Source: Pseudaeromonas sharmana (GTDB lineage: Bacteria; Pseudomonadota; Gammaproteobacteria; Enterobacterales; Aeromonadaceae). Taken from it: DNA of 64,000 nt. The stretch spans positions 186,001-250,000 of the forward strand of contig NZ_JBHSAF010000014.1 of the NCBI RefSeq assembly GCF_042649925.1. Reading direction: 5' to 3'. A program made the translations under genes and the position numbers. The notes beneath the pieces are model-generated. The model was not told the origin of the DNA. It did not search any database and was given only the letters and a program-made list of their open reading frames with translations. This document shows, piece after piece, positions 15,505-24,612 of this stretch (the stretch's first letter is position 1; each line of letters begins with the position of its first letter).

Positions 15505-18021
15505 ATGAGCAAGCAACAATTACTGGTGATTGGCAATGGTATGGTCGGTCACCATTTCATCGAACAGCTGGTGCTGGCCGGTGGCCTGGATCAGTTTGAA
15601 GTCACTGTATTTGGGGCCGAGCCGGACAGTGCCTACGATCGGGTGCACCTGTCCGAGGTGTTCGGCGGCAAGGCGCCACGGGATCTGCAACTGGCCGATC
15701 CGCAGTGGTATGCCGCGCAAGGCATTCGCCTGCTGCTCTCCAGTGCCGTCGAGGTGCTGGATCTGGCAGAACGCCGGCTACAGACCTGTCACGGTGAAAC
15801 CTATTCTTACGACCGTCTGGTGCTGGCGACCGGCTCATACCCGTTTGTGCCGCCGATACCGGGTCACGAGCGGGCAGGCTGCTATGTCTATCGCACCCTG
15901 TCGGATCTGGATGCCATCCGTGATGCCTGTGCCGGTGGGCGTACCGGCGTGGTGGTGGGGGGCGGTCTGTTGGGCCTGGAGGCGGCGAATGCGCTGCGCC
16001 TGCTGGGGCTGGAAACCCACGTTGTCGAGTTTGCGCCGCGTCTGATGCCGGTACAGCTGGATCCGGTGGGTGGCGACCTGCTGAAAAACAAGATTGAAAG
16101 CCTGGGCGTGCAGGTGCATGTCAATACAGCAACCGAGTGCATTGTCGATGGCGAGAGTGCCCGCCATCGCATGGTGTTCAAGGGCGGCGAGTTCCTCGAA
16201 ACCGACGTCATCCTGTTTTCGGCCGGTATCCGCCCTGAGGACCGCCTGGCGCGGACCGCCGGTCTGCTGGTCGGCGAACGCGGCGGCATCGTCGTCGACG
16301 ACCACTGCCGCACCAGCGATGCTGCGGTCTGGGCCATCGGCGAGTGCGCGCTCTGGTCAGGCAAGGTTTTCGGTCTGGTTGCTCCCGGCTACCAGATGGC
16401 CCGCGCCGTCGTCGCTGAACTGCTCGGTAATGGCGGTGCGTTTCTCGGGGCCGATATGAGCACCAAACTCAAGTTGATGGGCGTCGATGTCGGCGCCATC
16501 GGCGATTCCCACGGCGCGACGGCCGGGGCTCAGGAGGTGTTGACGCTAGATCGCAAGGTCGGGGTCTACAAGAAGCTGGTGGTCGATGCGAGCGGCAAGC
16601 GGCTGCTGGGCGCCATCCTGGTGGGGGATAACAGCGAATATGACACCCTGCTGCAGTACTACCTCAACGGCGTCGAGCTTGGCGAACAGCCGCTGGCGCT
16701 GATCATGGGCGAACAGAGCAGCGCAACACCGCAACTGACGCTGCCGGACAGCGCCACCATCTGCTCCTGCCACAACGTCACCAAGGGCGACATCGTCGCG
16801 GCGGTCAAGGCCGGCAACCACACGCTCGCGGAGGTCAAGAGCTGCACCAAGGCCGGGACCGGTTGCGGTGGCTGTGCCAACCTGGTCAAGCAGGTGGTCG
16901 ATCAGACCTTGCTCGAGCTCGGCATGGAGGCCAACAACCATGTCTGCGAGCACGTTGCCTTTACCCGACAGGAGCTGTTTCACCTGATCCGTGTGGGTGA
17001 GCTGAAGAGTTTCAGTGCCGTGATGGCGAAGCATGGCAAGGGCCTAGGCTGTGACATCTGCAAGCCGCTGGTCGGCTCTATCCTCGCCTCGCTGTGGAAC
17101 GAACATGTGCTCGACAAGCCGCATCGGCCGCTGCAGGACACCAACGATGCCTTCCTCGGCAACTTGCAAAAAGATGGCACTTATTCCGTGGTCCCGCGCA
17201 TCCCGGGCGGCGAAATCACCCCGGATGGCCTCATCGCCATCGGCGCCATCGGCAAGAAATACAACCTCTACACCAAGATCACCGGTGGCCAGCGCATCGA
17301 TCTGTTCGGCGCCCGCGTCGACCAACTGCCGGCCATCTGGCAGGAGTTGATTGATGCCGGTTTCGAGACCGGCCAGGCGTACGGCAAGTCAGTGCGCACC
17401 GTCAAATCCTGTGTTGGTTCGACCTGGTGCCGTTATGGCGTCAAGGACTCCATCGCCATGGCGATCCTGATCGAGAACCGCTACAAGGGGCTGCGGGCAC
17501 CGCACAAGCTGAAGTTTGCCGTCTCCGGTTGCACTCGCGAGTGTGCCGAGGCGCAGAGCAAGGACATCGGCGTCATCGCCACCGACAAGGGGTGGAATCT
17601 GTATGTCTGCGGTAACGGCGGCATGCGTCCACGCCATGCCGATCTGTTTGCCACCGATCTCTGTGACGAAGAGCTGCTGCGCTATATCGATCGCATACTG
17701 ATGTTCTACATCCGTACCGGCGATCGGCTACAACGCACCTCGGTGTGGATGGAAAACATGGAAGGTGGTCTCGATTATCTCAAGGCGGTGATCCTCGATG
17801 ACAAGCTGGGGATCGGTGCCGAGCTTGAGGCGCAGATGGCTTACCAGCTGGCGACCTTCCAGTGTGAATGGCAGGGCACGCTTGCTGATCCGGAAAAACT
17901 CAAGCGCTTCAAGCCATTCCTCAACAGCGACGAGGCCTATATGCCGCCGCGCAAGGTGGAGCGTGGCCAGGCGTTCCCCGCTCAGGAGCAGGAAATCATC
18001 TACATCAAGGAGCTGGTATGA
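15505..18021 (+). CDS. nirB: NADH-dependent assimilatory nitrite reductase, large subunit
   Basis: An 838-residue cytoplasmic enzyme reducing nitrite to ammonium. The N-terminal FAD and NAD(P)H-binding oxidoreductase domains cover about residues 1-400 (VIGNGMVGHHFIEQL, GVVVGGGLLGLEAANALR). A BFD-type [2Fe-2S] domain begins near Cys420 (CSCHNVTKGDI, then CTKAGTGCGGC). Sirohaem and [4Fe-4S] ligands are at about 636-680 (CVGSTWCRYG and CTREC). The length matches E. coli NirB (847). CobA, encoded in the divergent operon, supplies the sirohaem precursor. The next gene overlaps the stop codon (ATGA), so translation is coupled. Confidence 0.97.
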   Translation: MSKQQLLVIGNGMVGHHFIEQLVLAGGLDQFEVTVFGAEPDSAYDRVHLSEVFGGKAPRDLQLADPQWYAAQGIRLLLSSAVEVLDLAERRLQTCHGETYSYDRLVLATGSYPFVPPIPGHERAGCYVYRTLSDLDAIRDACAGGRTGVVVGGGLLGLEAANALRLLGLETHVVEFAPRLMPVQLDPVGGDLLKNKIESLGVQVHVNTATECIVDGESARHRMVFKGGEFLETDVILFSAGIRPEDRLARTAGLLVGERGGIVVDDHCRTSDAAVWAIGECALWSGKVFGLVAPGYQMARAVVAELLGNGGAFLGADMSTKLKLMGVDVGAIGDSHGATAGAQEVLTLDRKVGVYKKLVVDASGKRLLGAILVGDNSEYDTLLQYYLNGVELGEQPLALIMGEQSSATPQLTLPDSATICSCHNVTKGDIVAAVKAGNHTLAEVKSCTKAGTGCGGCANLVKQVVDQTLLELGMEANNHVCEHVAFTRQELFHLIRVGELKSFSAVMAKHGKGLGCDICKPLVGSILASLWNEHVLDKPHRPLQDTNDAFLGNLQKDGTYSVVPRIPGGEITPDGLIAIGAIGKKYNLYTKITGGQRIDLFGARVDQLPAIWQELIDAGFETGQAYGKSVRTVKSCVGSTWCRYGVKDSIAMAILIENRYKGLRAPHKLKFAVSGCTRECAEAQSKDIGVIATDKGWNLYVCGNGGMRPRHADLFATDLCDEELLRYIDRILMFYIRTGDRLQRTSVWMENMEGGLDYLKAVILDDKLGIGAELEAQMAYQLATFQCEWQGTLADPEKLKRFKPFLNSDEAYMPPRKVERGQAFPAQEQEIIYIKELV

Positions 18022-18353
18022 ACTGGGTCAAAGTGTGTGCGTTGACGGATTTAACGCCCGATGTCGGCGCAGCAGCGCGGGTTGGGGATGAGCAGGTGGC
18101 GCTGTTTTATCTGCCGCAGCTGAGTCCGGCTGTCTATGCCCTCGACAACTGGGATCCGCTGGGTGAGGCCTTCGTCATCTCCCGCGGCATTGTCGGCGAT
18201 CAGGGCGGCATCCCCTGTGTGGCATCGCCGCTGTACAAGCATCACTACCAGCTGGCCGATGGTCGGTGTCTGGAGGAGAGCGCCGTGGCGCTACGGGTCT
18301 GGCCAGTCCGTCTTGATGGCGGTGAGGTCTATATCCAGTCACGGGGCGGCTAA
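18018..18353 (+). CDS. nirD: Nitrite reductase small subunit
   Basis: A 111-residue Rieske-fold partner of NirB. It keeps the family pattern VYALDNWDPLGEAFVISRGIVGD and PCVASPLYKHHYQL but lacks the Cys/His ligands of a true Rieske cluster, as is normal for NirD. The ATG overlaps the nirB stop by 4 bp. Confidence 0.95.
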   Translation: MNWVKVCALTDLTPDVGAAARVGDEQVALFYLPQLSPAVYALDNWDPLGEAFVISRGIVGDQGGIPCVASPLYKHHYQLADGRCLEESAVALRVWPVRLDGGEVYIQSRGG

Positions 18354-18372
18354 GCGCCATGAGGAGCAGAGC

Positions 18373-19638
18373 ATGAGTTGTGGAGTACAGGGCGTCTTGC
18401 GTCTGGCCGAGGCGCAACAGCAGTTGGCCGCCATGCTGACTTGCTGCGTTGGCCGTGAAACCGTGCCGCTGGGCCAGGCTCAGGGCCGGGTGCTGGCAGA
18501 GACGGTGATCGCCCGTTACCCGTCACCGCGCTTTGACAATTCCGCGATGGATGGCTTTGCGCTGCAAGCGGCCGATCTCGCCGCCACAGGGCCGTTGCCG
18601 CTAGCCGGTACGGCGTTGGCCGGTCATCCGTTTGCCGCCTCGTGGCCGTCAGGCAGTGCGGTGCGCATCATGACCGGTGCGCCGGTGCCGCAGGGCACGG
18701 CCGCGGTTGTCATGCAGGAGCAGACCGAAGCCGTGGTCCAGGGGGAGTCAGCCGCGATTGTCTTGCGCGCGGCGGTCAAACAGGGGCAGAACATTCGCCG
18801 CTGTGGTGAGGATATCGCCGCCGGCGAGCCGGTACTGGCCGCCGGGGTGCGACTCGGTGCGCGGAATCTGCCGCTGCTGGCGGCGGTGGGTGTCAGCGAG
18901 GTGGTGGTGTACCGACCGTTGCGGGTGGCCTGTTTTAGTAGTGGTGACGAGCTGCGCGATGTTGATGCGGTGCTGCTGCCCGGTCAGCTGGTGGACAGCA
19001 ATCGCTATGGGCTGCGGGCTTTGCTGCACAAGCTGGGCTGCGAAGTGCTGGATCTGGGCATCATCCCTGATGATCCGGCGGCATTGCGCGAGGCGTTCTT
19101 GCGGGGTGATGCCGAAGCTGATGTGCTGATCACCTCGGGTGGGGTATCGGTCGGTGATGCCGACTATACCAGGCAGATCCTGGCCGAGCTGGGTGAGGTG
19201 GCGTTCTGGAAGGTGGCGATAAAGCCGGGCAAGCCGTTTGCTTGCGGCCGGCTGAGCCGCGCCCGCCATGGTCGCTGGTTCTTTGGCCTGCCAGGTAACC
19301 CGGTGTCGGCACTGGTGACATTTTTGCTGCTGGTGCAACCGGCGCTGGAGCGGTTGATGGGGGCAGACTCGGCACCGCGGCTGCGGTTGCGCGCTACCAC
19401 ACTGGAGCCGTTACGTCTGAGCGCCGGACGCATCGACTTTCAGCGTGGTATGGCATCGGTCAACGCCGAGGGTGAGCTGCAGGTGGTGCTGGCTGGTGAG
19501 CAGGGTTCAGGCATGTTCCGCGCGCTGGCTCAGGCGAACTGTCTGATCTGTCTGGATGATCAGGCCTATCCCGATCAGAGCCAACTGGCGGCGGGGAGTC
19601 GGGTCGAGATCCTGCTGTTTGACGAGGTGATGACATGA
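18373..19638 (+). CDS. moeA: Molybdopterin molybdenumtransferase
   Basis: A 421-residue MoeA that inserts molybdate into adenylated molybdopterin, the last general step of Moco synthesis. Motifs: FDNSAMDGFAL near residue 56, GAPVPQGTAAVVMQE, the ITSGGVSVGDADY loop and FFGLPGNPVSALVTF. The ATG at 18373 has GAGGAG 6 bp upstream. An in-frame extension into nirD is ruled out by this SD and by family length (411 in E. coli). It is cotranscribed with nirBD and overlaps moeB by 4 bp. The placement next to nitrate and nitrite reductase genes suggests co-induction of enzyme and cofactor. Confidence 0.96.
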   Translation: MSCGVQGVLRLAEAQQQLAAMLTCCVGRETVPLGQAQGRVLAETVIARYPSPRFDNSAMDGFALQAADLAATGPLPLAGTALAGHPFAASWPSGSAVRIMTGAPVPQGTAAVVMQEQTEAVVQGESAAIVLRAAVKQGQNIRRCGEDIAAGEPVLAAGVRLGARNLPLLAAVGVSEVVVYRPLRVACFSSGDELRDVDAVLLPGQLVDSNRYGLRALLHKLGCEVLDLGIIPDDPAALREAFLRGDAEADVLITSGGVSVGDADYTRQILAELGEVAFWKVAIKPGKPFACGRLSRARHGRWFFGLPGNPVSALVTFLLLVQPALERLMGADSAPRLRLRATTLEPLRLSAGRIDFQRGMASVNAEGELQVVLAGEQGSGMFRALAQANCLICLDDQAYPDQSQLAAGSRVEILLFDEVMT

Positions 19639-20411
19639 ATCACGATGCGTGTCTAAGCGATGGCGAGTTGTTGCGTTATCACCGTCAGATCAACCTCAAA
19701 GGGTGGGATCTGCAAGGGCAGGAGCGCTTAAAGCGTTCCCATGTGCTGATCATCGGCCTTGGCGGATTAGGTTGTGCGGCCAGTCAGTATCTGGCCACAA
19801 GTGGCGTTGGTCGGCTGACCCTGCTGGATGGCGATCGGGTCGAGCTGAGTAATCTGGCGCGTCAAGTGCTGCACAGCGAAGCCAGCCTGGGCCAGCACAA
19901 GGTGGTCTCGGCGGCCAGGCGTCTGGCCGAACTCAATCCCTATCTGCAATTGCAAGCGCTGGCCGAGTTTGCCGACGAGCTGAATCTGCCTGACCTGCTG
20001 CACGACGTCGATCTGGTTCTCGACTGTAGTGATCGGCGATCCAGCCGGGAGTTGATCAGCTGGTGCTGTCGTGCCGCAGGGGTAGCGCTGATTTCGGCGG
20101 CGGTGATCCGGTTCGAAGGTCAGGTGGTGAGCTTTGGCTGGCAGCCCGATGAGCCTTGCTATCGCTGCCTGAGCCAGCGATTTGCCGAGCCTGATGGCAG
20201 CTGTGTCACCAATGGTGTCGCAGGCCCGCTGGTCGGCATGGTCGGATCACTACAGGCGCTGCAGGCGGTGAAATGGCTGAGCGGTGCCGCTGTGGTACCG
20301 GGCGGCCAGCTGCTGTTGATCGATGGTCGTACCCTGGAGTTCATGACATTGACGCTGCAGCCTGATGCCGAGTGCAGCATATGCGGGCAACGTCATCGGC
20401 TCAGCGCCTGA
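19635..20411 (+). CDS. moeB: Molybdopterin-synthase adenylyltransferase
   Basis: A 258-residue E1-like enzyme that adenylates the MoaD C-terminus before sulfur transfer. It has a nucleotide-binding motif (VLIIGLGGLGCAASQYLA), a DGDRVELSNLARQ segment and the two zinc-binding pairs CYRC and CSIC. ThiF is the main alternative, but the neighbouring moa genes and the length favour MoeB. The start overlaps the moeA stop (ATGA). Confidence 0.93.
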   Translation: MNHDACLSDGELLRYHRQINLKGWDLQGQERLKRSHVLIIGLGGLGCAASQYLATSGVGRLTLLDGDRVELSNLARQVLHSEASLGQHKVVSAARRLAELNPYLQLQALAEFADELNLPDLLHDVDLVLDCSDRRSSRELISWCCRAAGVALISAAVIRFEGQVVSFGWQPDEPCYRCLSQRFAEPDGSCVTNGVAGPLVGMVGSLQALQAVKWLSGAAVVPGGQLLLIDGRTLEFMTLTLQPDAECSICGQRHRLSA

Positions 20412-20472
20412 TCACTCTCACGGAGATATAGCGCGCACAGACACACGCATCAACTTACCACTGAAACAATAA

Positions 20473-20579
20473 ACCCGAGCCTGTTAGCCTAACGCCTTTG
20501 TGCCAGGGCTGGCCGGCCGAGCCGGGAAACCGGCGAGGGTGGTGCGGGAAACCAAACCGCCTCCCGACTTTGGAAAGGT
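20473..20579 (+). promoter_or_regulatory. Molybdenum cofactor riboswitch (moaA leader)
   Basis: The 3' part of the leader, CGCCTCCCG followed by TTGGAAAGGTGT and the moaA ATGGC, matches the E. coli moaA Moco-RNA almost base for base. GC-rich paired elements lie upstream (GCCGGGAAACCGGC; GAGCCTGTTAGCCTAACGC). The known class senses Moco and lowers moaA expression by acting on the SD region (AAAGG, inside the element). It makes the moaA-mobA-moaBCDE block a separate control unit after moeB. Confidence 0.85.
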
Positions 20580-20583
20580 GTTT

Positions 20584-21600
20584 ATGGCTTCATCAATACA
20601 GCTTCGACCGGTGGCACAGCCCCCGGCGCTGGTGGATGGCTTTGCGCGGCGGTTTTACTACCTGCGCCTGTCATTGACCGATGTCTGCAACTTCCGTTGC
20701 AGCTATTGCCTGCCGTCGGGTTATCGTCCCGATGGTCGGCGCGATTTTCTCTGCCGCGACGAGCTGCGCCGCGTGGCCGGTGCTTTTGTCGCGGCCGGCA
20801 CCACCAAGATCCGCCTGACCGGCGGTGAACCCTCGATGCGACGTGATCTGACGGCCATCATCGCCGATCTCAAGGCGCTGGACGGGCTGCAAACGCTGGT
20901 GCTGACCACCAACGGCTACCGCCTGCAGCAAAAGGCGCGGGAATGGCGCGCCGCCGGGCTCGATGCCCTCAATTTGAGCATCGACAGTCTGGATCCGCGC
21001 CAGTTTGCACTGATCACCGGCCAAGATCGTCTCAAGGAGATCATGGCCGGGCTTGAGGCCGCCTGGGATGCCGGATTCAGTCAAATCAAGATCAATACCG
21101 TGTTGCTCAAGGGGCTCAATGCCCATGAGCTGGGACTGTTTCTGCGCTGGGTGCAGCAGACGCCAGTCCAGCTGCGCTTTATCGAACTGATGCAGACCGG
21201 CGCTCAAGATGACTATTTCGCGCGTCATCATCTGCGCGGCGAAGGGTTGCGCCAGCAGTTGCTGGCGTCCGGTTGGCAACTCAAGCCACGCCAGGCCGAT
21301 GCGGGACCGGCGCAGGTCTATCTGCACCCGGATTACCTGGGGGAAGTGGGGTTGATCCTGCCCTATGCCGATGGCTTCTGCCAAAGCTGCAACCGTCTGC
21401 GTGTCTCGGCACTGGGCCAGCTGCACCTGTGTCTGTTTGGCGATGGCGGTATCGACTTGCGCGATCTGCTGCAGTCCGACGCCGACCAGACGGCGCTGCA
21501 GCAGCGCATCCAGGCCGCATTGCAGCACAAGGTGCTGGGCCATCGCCTGCACAGCGGCAATGCCGGGGTGCGTCAGCATCTGGCATCGATAGGAGGCTAA
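20584..21600 (+). CDS. moaA: GTP 3',8-cyclase (Moco step 1, radical SAM)
   Basis: A 338-residue radical-SAM enzyme acting on GTP to form 3',8-cyclo-GTP. The N-terminal cluster motif is CNFRCSYC near residues 35-42. The second cluster lies in the C-terminal part (GFCQSCNRLRVSALGQLHLC). The protein ends in GG, as required for activity in this family. The ATG at 20584 follows AAAGG of the riboswitch; the frame is open upstream to a GTG at 20500, but that region is the folded RNA. Confidence 0.96.
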   Translation: MASSIQLRPVAQPPALVDGFARRFYYLRLSLTDVCNFRCSYCLPSGYRPDGRRDFLCRDELRRVAGAFVAAGTTKIRLTGGEPSMRRDLTAIIADLKALDGLQTLVLTTNGYRLQQKAREWRAAGLDALNLSIDSLDPRQFALITGQDRLKEIMAGLEAAWDAGFSQIKINTVLLKGLNAHELGLFLRWVQQTPVQLRFIELMQTGAQDDYFARHHLRGEGLRQQLLASGWQLKPRQADAGPAQVYLHPDYLGEVGLILPYADGFCQSCNRLRVSALGQLHLCLFGDGGIDLRDLLQSDADQTALQQRIQAALQHKVLGHRLHSGNAGVRQHLASIGG

Positions 21601-21602
21601 AC

Positions 21603-22274
21603 ATGAGCAAACCCAGCCAGCTGCCGCTGTATGGCCTGCTGCTGTGTGGCGGCCGATCGTCGCGTATGGGACAGGACAAGGCGCGCTTGCTGCTTCATGG
21701 CCAGAGTCTGTTGCAGCTCGGTCTGGAGCGGCTGCGTGCAGCCGGTTGCCAGCAGGTGTGGGCGGCGGGGGATTACCCCGACGTGCCCTCGCTGCCGGAT
21801 TTGCCGCGCTATCAGGGGCGCGGACCGCTGGCTGGCCTGGCCTCGGCGCTGACCTGGGCCCCCGCGGCGCGCTGGCTGGTGATCCCGGTGGACATGCCGG
21901 GGCTGGAGGCTGAACTGCTGCGGACCTTTTTGCAGCTGGCCGCGGATACCCACATCGGTGCAGCCTTGCAGCACAACCAGTTTCCGCTGTTGCTGGCGAG
22001 CCCGGCGGCACTGGCCGGGGTGCAGCAACTGCTGGCGGATCCCGACCAAGGCGCCGCCTCGGTCGGCGGCCTGATCCGCCTGCTGGATCTCACGCAGATC
22101 GCGGATCTGGCGCTTACACCGCCTGAGCAGGCGGCCATCGCACTGTGCAACACCAATACCCCACAGGAGTGGCAGGCCTTTTGCCGCGCACAACCGGCGC
22201 GCTGTGCTTCCACATTGCCTCGCCACACTGAGCCTCATTCCCTTTTTGTATCTGCCAAGGAGTTCGCGCCATGA
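21603..22274 (+). CDS. mobA: Molybdenum cofactor guanylyltransferase
   Basis: A 223-residue nucleotidyltransferase that attaches GMP to Moco to give the MGD cofactor used by NasA. The N-terminal GTP-binding motif is LCGGRSSRMGQDK (usual form L-A-G-G-x-S-x-R-M-G-x-D-K; here Cys replaces Ala). The DMP motif (IPVDMPG) binds the metal. A good SD (AGGAGG) precedes the ATG, 2 bp after the moaA stop. Placement of mobA between moaA and moaB is unusual compared with E. coli. Confidence 0.93.
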   Translation: MSKPSQLPLYGLLLCGGRSSRMGQDKARLLLHGQSLLQLGLERLRAAGCQQVWAAGDYPDVPSLPDLPRYQGRGPLAGLASALTWAPAARWLVIPVDMPGLEAELLRTFLQLAADTHIGAALQHNQFPLLLASPAALAGVQQLLADPDQGAASVGGLIRLLDLTQIADLALTPPEQAAIALCNTNTPQEWQAFCRAQPARCASTLPRHTEPHSLFVSAKEFAP

Positions 22275-22789
22275 GCCATGCCGCACTGGAGTTTCAACCA
22301 TTACACATTGCCGTTCTGACCGTTTCCGATACCCGGGATCTGGCCAGTGACAGCTCGGGCCAACTGCTGGTTAACGCACTGAGCGACGCGGGCCATCGGC
22401 TGGCCGATCGCGCCCTGGTTAAAGATGACATCTACCAGATCCGTGCCGTTCTCAGCCAGTGGATCGCCAGTGACCACATCCAGGCGGTGCTGATCACCGG
22501 CGGCACCGGCTTCACCGGTCGCGATACCACGCCAGAGGCGGTCAAACCGCTGCTCGACAAGGAGGTGGAGGGCTTTGGCGAACTGTTCCGTCAGGTCTCC
22601 TATACCGAGATCGGCACCAGCACCATTCAAAGCCGGGCCCTGGCCGGGCTGGCCAACCGCACCATCCTGTTCTGCCTGCCGGGCTCGAATAACGCTTGCC
22701 TGACCGGCTGGACGCAGATCATTGCGCCACAGCTCGATGCACGCACCCGGCCATGCAGCTTTGTGATGCACCTGAAGAAGGGGGGCTGA
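22271..22789 (+). CDS. moaB: Molybdenum cofactor biosynthesis protein B
   Basis: A 172-residue MogA/MoaB-fold protein, thought to adenylate molybdopterin or act as a redundant MogA. Motifs: VLTVSDTRDLASDSSGQLL, VLITGGTGFTGRD, and FCLPGSNNACLTGW. Length and the RTRPCSF tail match MoaB rather than MogA. The start overlaps mobA by 4 bp. Confidence 0.93.
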   Translation: MSHAALEFQPLHIAVLTVSDTRDLASDSSGQLLVNALSDAGHRLADRALVKDDIYQIRAVLSQWIASDHIQAVLITGGTGFTGRDTTPEAVKPLLDKEVEGFGELFRQVSYTEIGTSTIQSRALAGLANRTILFCLPGSNNACLTGWTQIIAPQLDARTRPCSFVMHLKKGG

Positions 22790-22791
22790 AG

Positions 22792-23298
22792 ATGAGCCCG
22801 CAGTTGACCCATATCCAGCATAACGGCGAGGCACACATGGTCGACGTCAGTGGCAAGCCGAGTACGGTACGCGAGGCGCGGGCGATGGCGCGCATCTGCA
22901 TGCGCACGGCAACGCTGGCGTTGATTCAAAGTGGCGGCCACCACAAGGGGGATGTGTTCGCCACCGCACGCATTGCCGGCATCATGGCGGCGAAAAAGAC
23001 CTGTGATCTGATCCCGTTGTGTCATCCGCTGGCGCTCTCCAAGGTCGAGGTGACATTGCAGCCGCAGCCTGACGAGGCTGCAACCGGCATGGCGGCCGTC
23101 CATATCGAGGTGCTGTGTCGGCTGCATGGCCAGACGGGGGTCGAGATGGAGGCGCTGACGGCGGCGTCCGTCGCAGCGTTGACGCTGTATGACATGTGCA
23201 AGGCGGTGGACCAACAGATGGTCATCGACTCGATCTGCCTGCTGGAAAAGCAGGGCGGGCGCTCGGGCCACTTTCTACGTCAGGAGTCGCTGCTATGA
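22792..23298 (+). CDS. moaC: Cyclic pyranopterin monophosphate synthase
   Basis: A 168-residue MoaC that converts 3',8-cyclo-GTP to cyclic pyranopterin monophosphate. Hallmarks: AHMVDVSGKPSTVREARA, KGDVFATARIAGIMAAKKT, LIPLCHPLALSKV, and GVEMEALTAASVAALTLYDMCKAVD. The ATG at 22792 is 2 bp after the moaB stop; a long in-frame extension inside moaB is rejected on family length (161). Confidence 0.96.
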   Translation: MSPQLTHIQHNGEAHMVDVSGKPSTVREARAMARICMRTATLALIQSGGHHKGDVFATARIAGIMAAKKTCDLIPLCHPLALSKVEVTLQPQPDEAATGMAAVHIEVLCRLHGQTGVEMEALTAASVAALTLYDMCKAVDQQMVIDSICLLEKQGGRSGHFLRQESLL

Positions 23299-23540
23299 TA
23301 ACCGTGCGCTTTTTTGCCAGTCTGCGCGAGCAGCTGGCGGTGAGTCAGCTGCGGCTGGACGATGTGCCAGCCAGCGCCGGCGCCCTGCGTCAGCAACTGA
23401 TGCAACGTGGTACGCGCTGGGAATATGCCCTGGCCGATCGCGAGGTGCTGGTGGCGGTCAATCAGGTGGTGCGCGACGATAGCTGCCCGCTGCAGGCCGG
23501 CGATGAGGTGGCCTTTTTCCCCCCAGTGACCGGAGGCTAG
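23295..23540 (+). CDS. moaD: Molybdopterin synthase sulfur carrier subunit
   Basis: An 81-residue ubiquitin-like protein ending in the required GG, the site adenylated by MoeB and thiolated for transfer to the pterin. It has FFASLREQL at the start and EVAFFPPVTGG at the end. It overlaps the moaC stop by 4 bp and is followed by moaE 2 bp later. Confidence 0.95.
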   Translation: MITVRFFASLREQLAVSQLRLDDVPASAGALRQQLMQRGTRWEYALADREVLVAVNQVVRDDSCPLQAGDEVAFFPPVTGG

Positions 23541-23542
23541 CC

Positions 23543-23992
23543 ATGGAGCGCATTCTCGTTACCGACGCCGACTTCTCGCTGGCCGAGGAGTATGCGGCGC
23601 TAAGTGCACTGCCGGCGGCGGGTGCCATCGTCAGCTTTGTCGGCCGCATGCGTGATATCAACCAGGGTGATGCTGTCTGCGGCCTGACGCTGGAGCACTA
23701 TCCGGGGATGACCGAACGGGTGCTGGCCGAGCTGGTGGCCAGTGCCCGTCAGCGCTGGGATCTGCAGGCGGTGACGCTGATCCATCGCGTCGGTGCCTTT
23801 GCCCCTTGCGATCAGATTGTGCTGGTACTGGTGGCCAGTGGCCACCGCGGTGAGGCGTTTGCCGCCTGTGAGTACCTGATGGATGTGTTGAAGACCCGAG
23901 CCCCGTTCTGGAAGCAGGAGACGTTACGCGATGGCTCGCAGCGCTGGGTCGCCAGCCGCAGCAGCGATCAGGCTGCCGCCGCGCGCTGGTAA
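23543..23992 (+). CDS. moaE: Molybdopterin synthase catalytic subunit
   Basis: A 149-residue MoaE that forms the heterotetrameric synthase with MoaD and makes the dithiolene. Motifs: GAIVSFVGRMRD, LTLEHYPGMTE, IHRVGAFAPCDQIVLVLVASGHRGEAFAACEYLMDVLKTRAPFWK; the Lys of the last segment lies in the active site. Last gene of the moa block; no clear U-rich terminator follows. Confidence 0.96.
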   Translation: MERILVTDADFSLAEEYAALSALPAAGAIVSFVGRMRDINQGDAVCGLTLEHYPGMTERVLAELVASARQRWDLQAVTLIHRVGAFAPCDQIVLVLVASGHRGEAFAACEYLMDVLKTRAPFWKQETLRDGSQRWVASRSSDQAAAARW

Positions 23993-24091
23993 CGAGTGCT
24001 GCGCTGCCGGCAGTTCGGCAGTACCGGCTCGGGTACGGCGGCCGCAATATACTCTATAACTGAGGGCAGAACACACTGACTGGGGCGCAGC

Positions 24092-24520
24092 ATGTTGAAT
24101 GTACTGTTGATTGGGATGCCTATCGTTTGGGGAAACTTGCTACTGCAGACGCACATTAATGTATGGAGCATCCGTTATTATCTGCGCAAGAGCGGTCAAT
24201 CGACTCGTGACGCACAGGGGGCCTGGCCGCTGTTTGGTGTCATCACCATCCTGATGTTTGGAACCATGCTGCAGATCGCGCTGTGGGGAGCCCTGTTTTG
24301 GTGGCTGGATGAATTTCCAACGTTGGAAACGGCGATTTATCACTCCGGCGTCAATTTCTCAACCCTGGGTTATGGCGATCTGGTCATGAGTGCAAAATGG
24401 CGTCTTCTCGGTCCGCTCGAAGCGATTAATGGTGCCCTGATGATTAGCCTTTCCGGCGCAACCATATTGGCCTTGCTGCAGCAACAGCTCAGAGATAAAT
24501 TCCGGGGAACAGCTAACTAG
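24092..24520 (+). CDS. Small two-TM potassium-channel-like protein
   Basis: A 142-residue membrane protein of the ion-channel (KcsA-like) family. A hydrophobic N-terminal helix is followed by a basic cytoplasmic stretch (YYLRKSGQSTRDAQG). A TM helix lies at about 48-72, then a pore helix and the selectivity filter STLGYGDL near residues 90-97, then the last TM helix. The filter differs from TVGYG by one conservative change. No regulatory RCK domain is present, so gating is unclear. It stands alone between moaE and ldhA. Confidence 0.8.
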   Translation: MLNVLLIGMPIVWGNLLLQTHINVWSIRYYLRKSGQSTRDAQGAWPLFGVITILMFGTMLQIALWGALFWWLDEFPTLETAIYHSGVNFSTLGYGDLVMSAKWRLLGPLEAINGALMISLSGATILALLQQQLRDKFRGTAN

Positions 24521-24612
24521 TCTAATTGCACGACCTCATCCTGCTGGGGCGGATTGGCTGCCGGGAGTATTGGTCATAACGCGATGTTTTTGCCTGATAA
24601 TCGGGAGGTGCG

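Noticed and set aside
20671..22011. 446-codon reverse-strand frame across moaA and mobA
   Set aside because: Pro/Arg/Gln-rich shadow of two certain genes.
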